A DNA stretch of 21,680 bases from CAZXPG01 sp964643145 (lineage in GTDB: Bacteria > Pseudomonadota > Alphaproteobacteria > Rickettsiales > Arcanibacteraceae): the NCBI GenBank assembly GCA_964643145.1, contig CAZXPG010000033.1, positions 1 to 21,680 of the forward strand. Reading direction: 5' to 3'. Of this stretch, positions 21,667-21,680 are shown one piece after another. The notes beneath the pieces were generated by a model, which worked only from the letters and a program-made list of their open reading frames with translations, had not been told where the DNA came from and ran no database searches. Made by a program: the position numbers and the translations under genes. The first letter of the stretch is position 1. Each line of letters starts with the position of its first letter.

Positions 21667-21680
21667 GCATGTTATTGAAA

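Noticed and set aside
1..21680. tRNA genes, CRISPR array, prophage or insertion sequence
   Set aside because: No T-loop-like tRNA signature outside coding regions, no regularly spaced direct repeats, and no transposase, integrase or phage gene among the frames.

Overview
The window looks like a piece of an alphaproteobacterial chromosome of moderate, slightly AT-rich composition. The placement rests on gene content. A DUF4167 protein lies directly behind prmC, which is a typical alphaproteobacterial arrangement. There is also a fold-III, alanine-racemase-type ornithine/lysine decarboxylase, a class II (plant-like) DAHP synthase, a Phasin_2-type protein, RapZ, TrmFO and an rdgB-hemW pair. I could not place it below class level. 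An LRR protein of eukaryotic (ribonuclease-inhibitor-like) style hints at a host-associated lifestyle, but that is inference. I saw no tRNA, rRNA, CRISPR array, transposase or phage gene.

Layout, left to right. (1) 1-2840: a pirin (+) converges on an ABC exporter (-), with a hairpin across both stop codons. (2) 2841-5371: rdgB-hemW-small DedA/YqaA-like membrane protein (+), whose last gene overlaps a convergent ArsR-type regulator (-). (3) 5405-6647: an orphan PstS-like binding protein with its own promoter and a strong terminator, and no pstCAB. (4) 6695-9497: an ornithine/lysine decarboxylase behind a ~235-nt leader that carries two possible leader peptides and an inverted repeat, then a strong terminator, prmC and the DUF4167 gene. 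(5) 9520-11335: the LRR protein (+) overlaps a FadA-type thiolase (-) tail to tail. (6) 11431-14274: the class II DAHP synthase, phasin and ispH form a likely operon behind a good promoter and a perfect 45-bp palindrome. (7) 14271-18155 (-): tyrS, a GT2 glycosyltransferase, an unrecognised 263-aa protein and a HAD phosphatase. (8) 18156-18459: a non-coding, hairpin-rich stretch. (9) 18460-21582: trmFO (+) converging on rapZ (-), then dps (-) and a 51-aa acidic protein (-).

Two things stand out beyond housekeeping genes. First, a family of palindromes (core CAGTTTTGGATAAGC / GCTTATCCAAAACTG, flanked by TAACCT / AGGTTA) occurs four times, each in the 5' region of a gene: pirin, the PstS-like gene, the DAHP synthase, and the acidic-ORF/dps unit. 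Second, the decarboxylase leader looks like a translation-coupled attenuator. Its two short ORFs have their own Shine-Dalgarno sequences, the first ORF runs into one arm of an inverted repeat, and the second ends inside the decarboxylase ribosome-binding site. This resembles in layout, but not in peptide sequence, the SpeFL ornithine-sensing leader of enterobacteria. Convergent gene pairs here are unusually tight: three of five overlap, and one shares its two stop codons within a TTAA.
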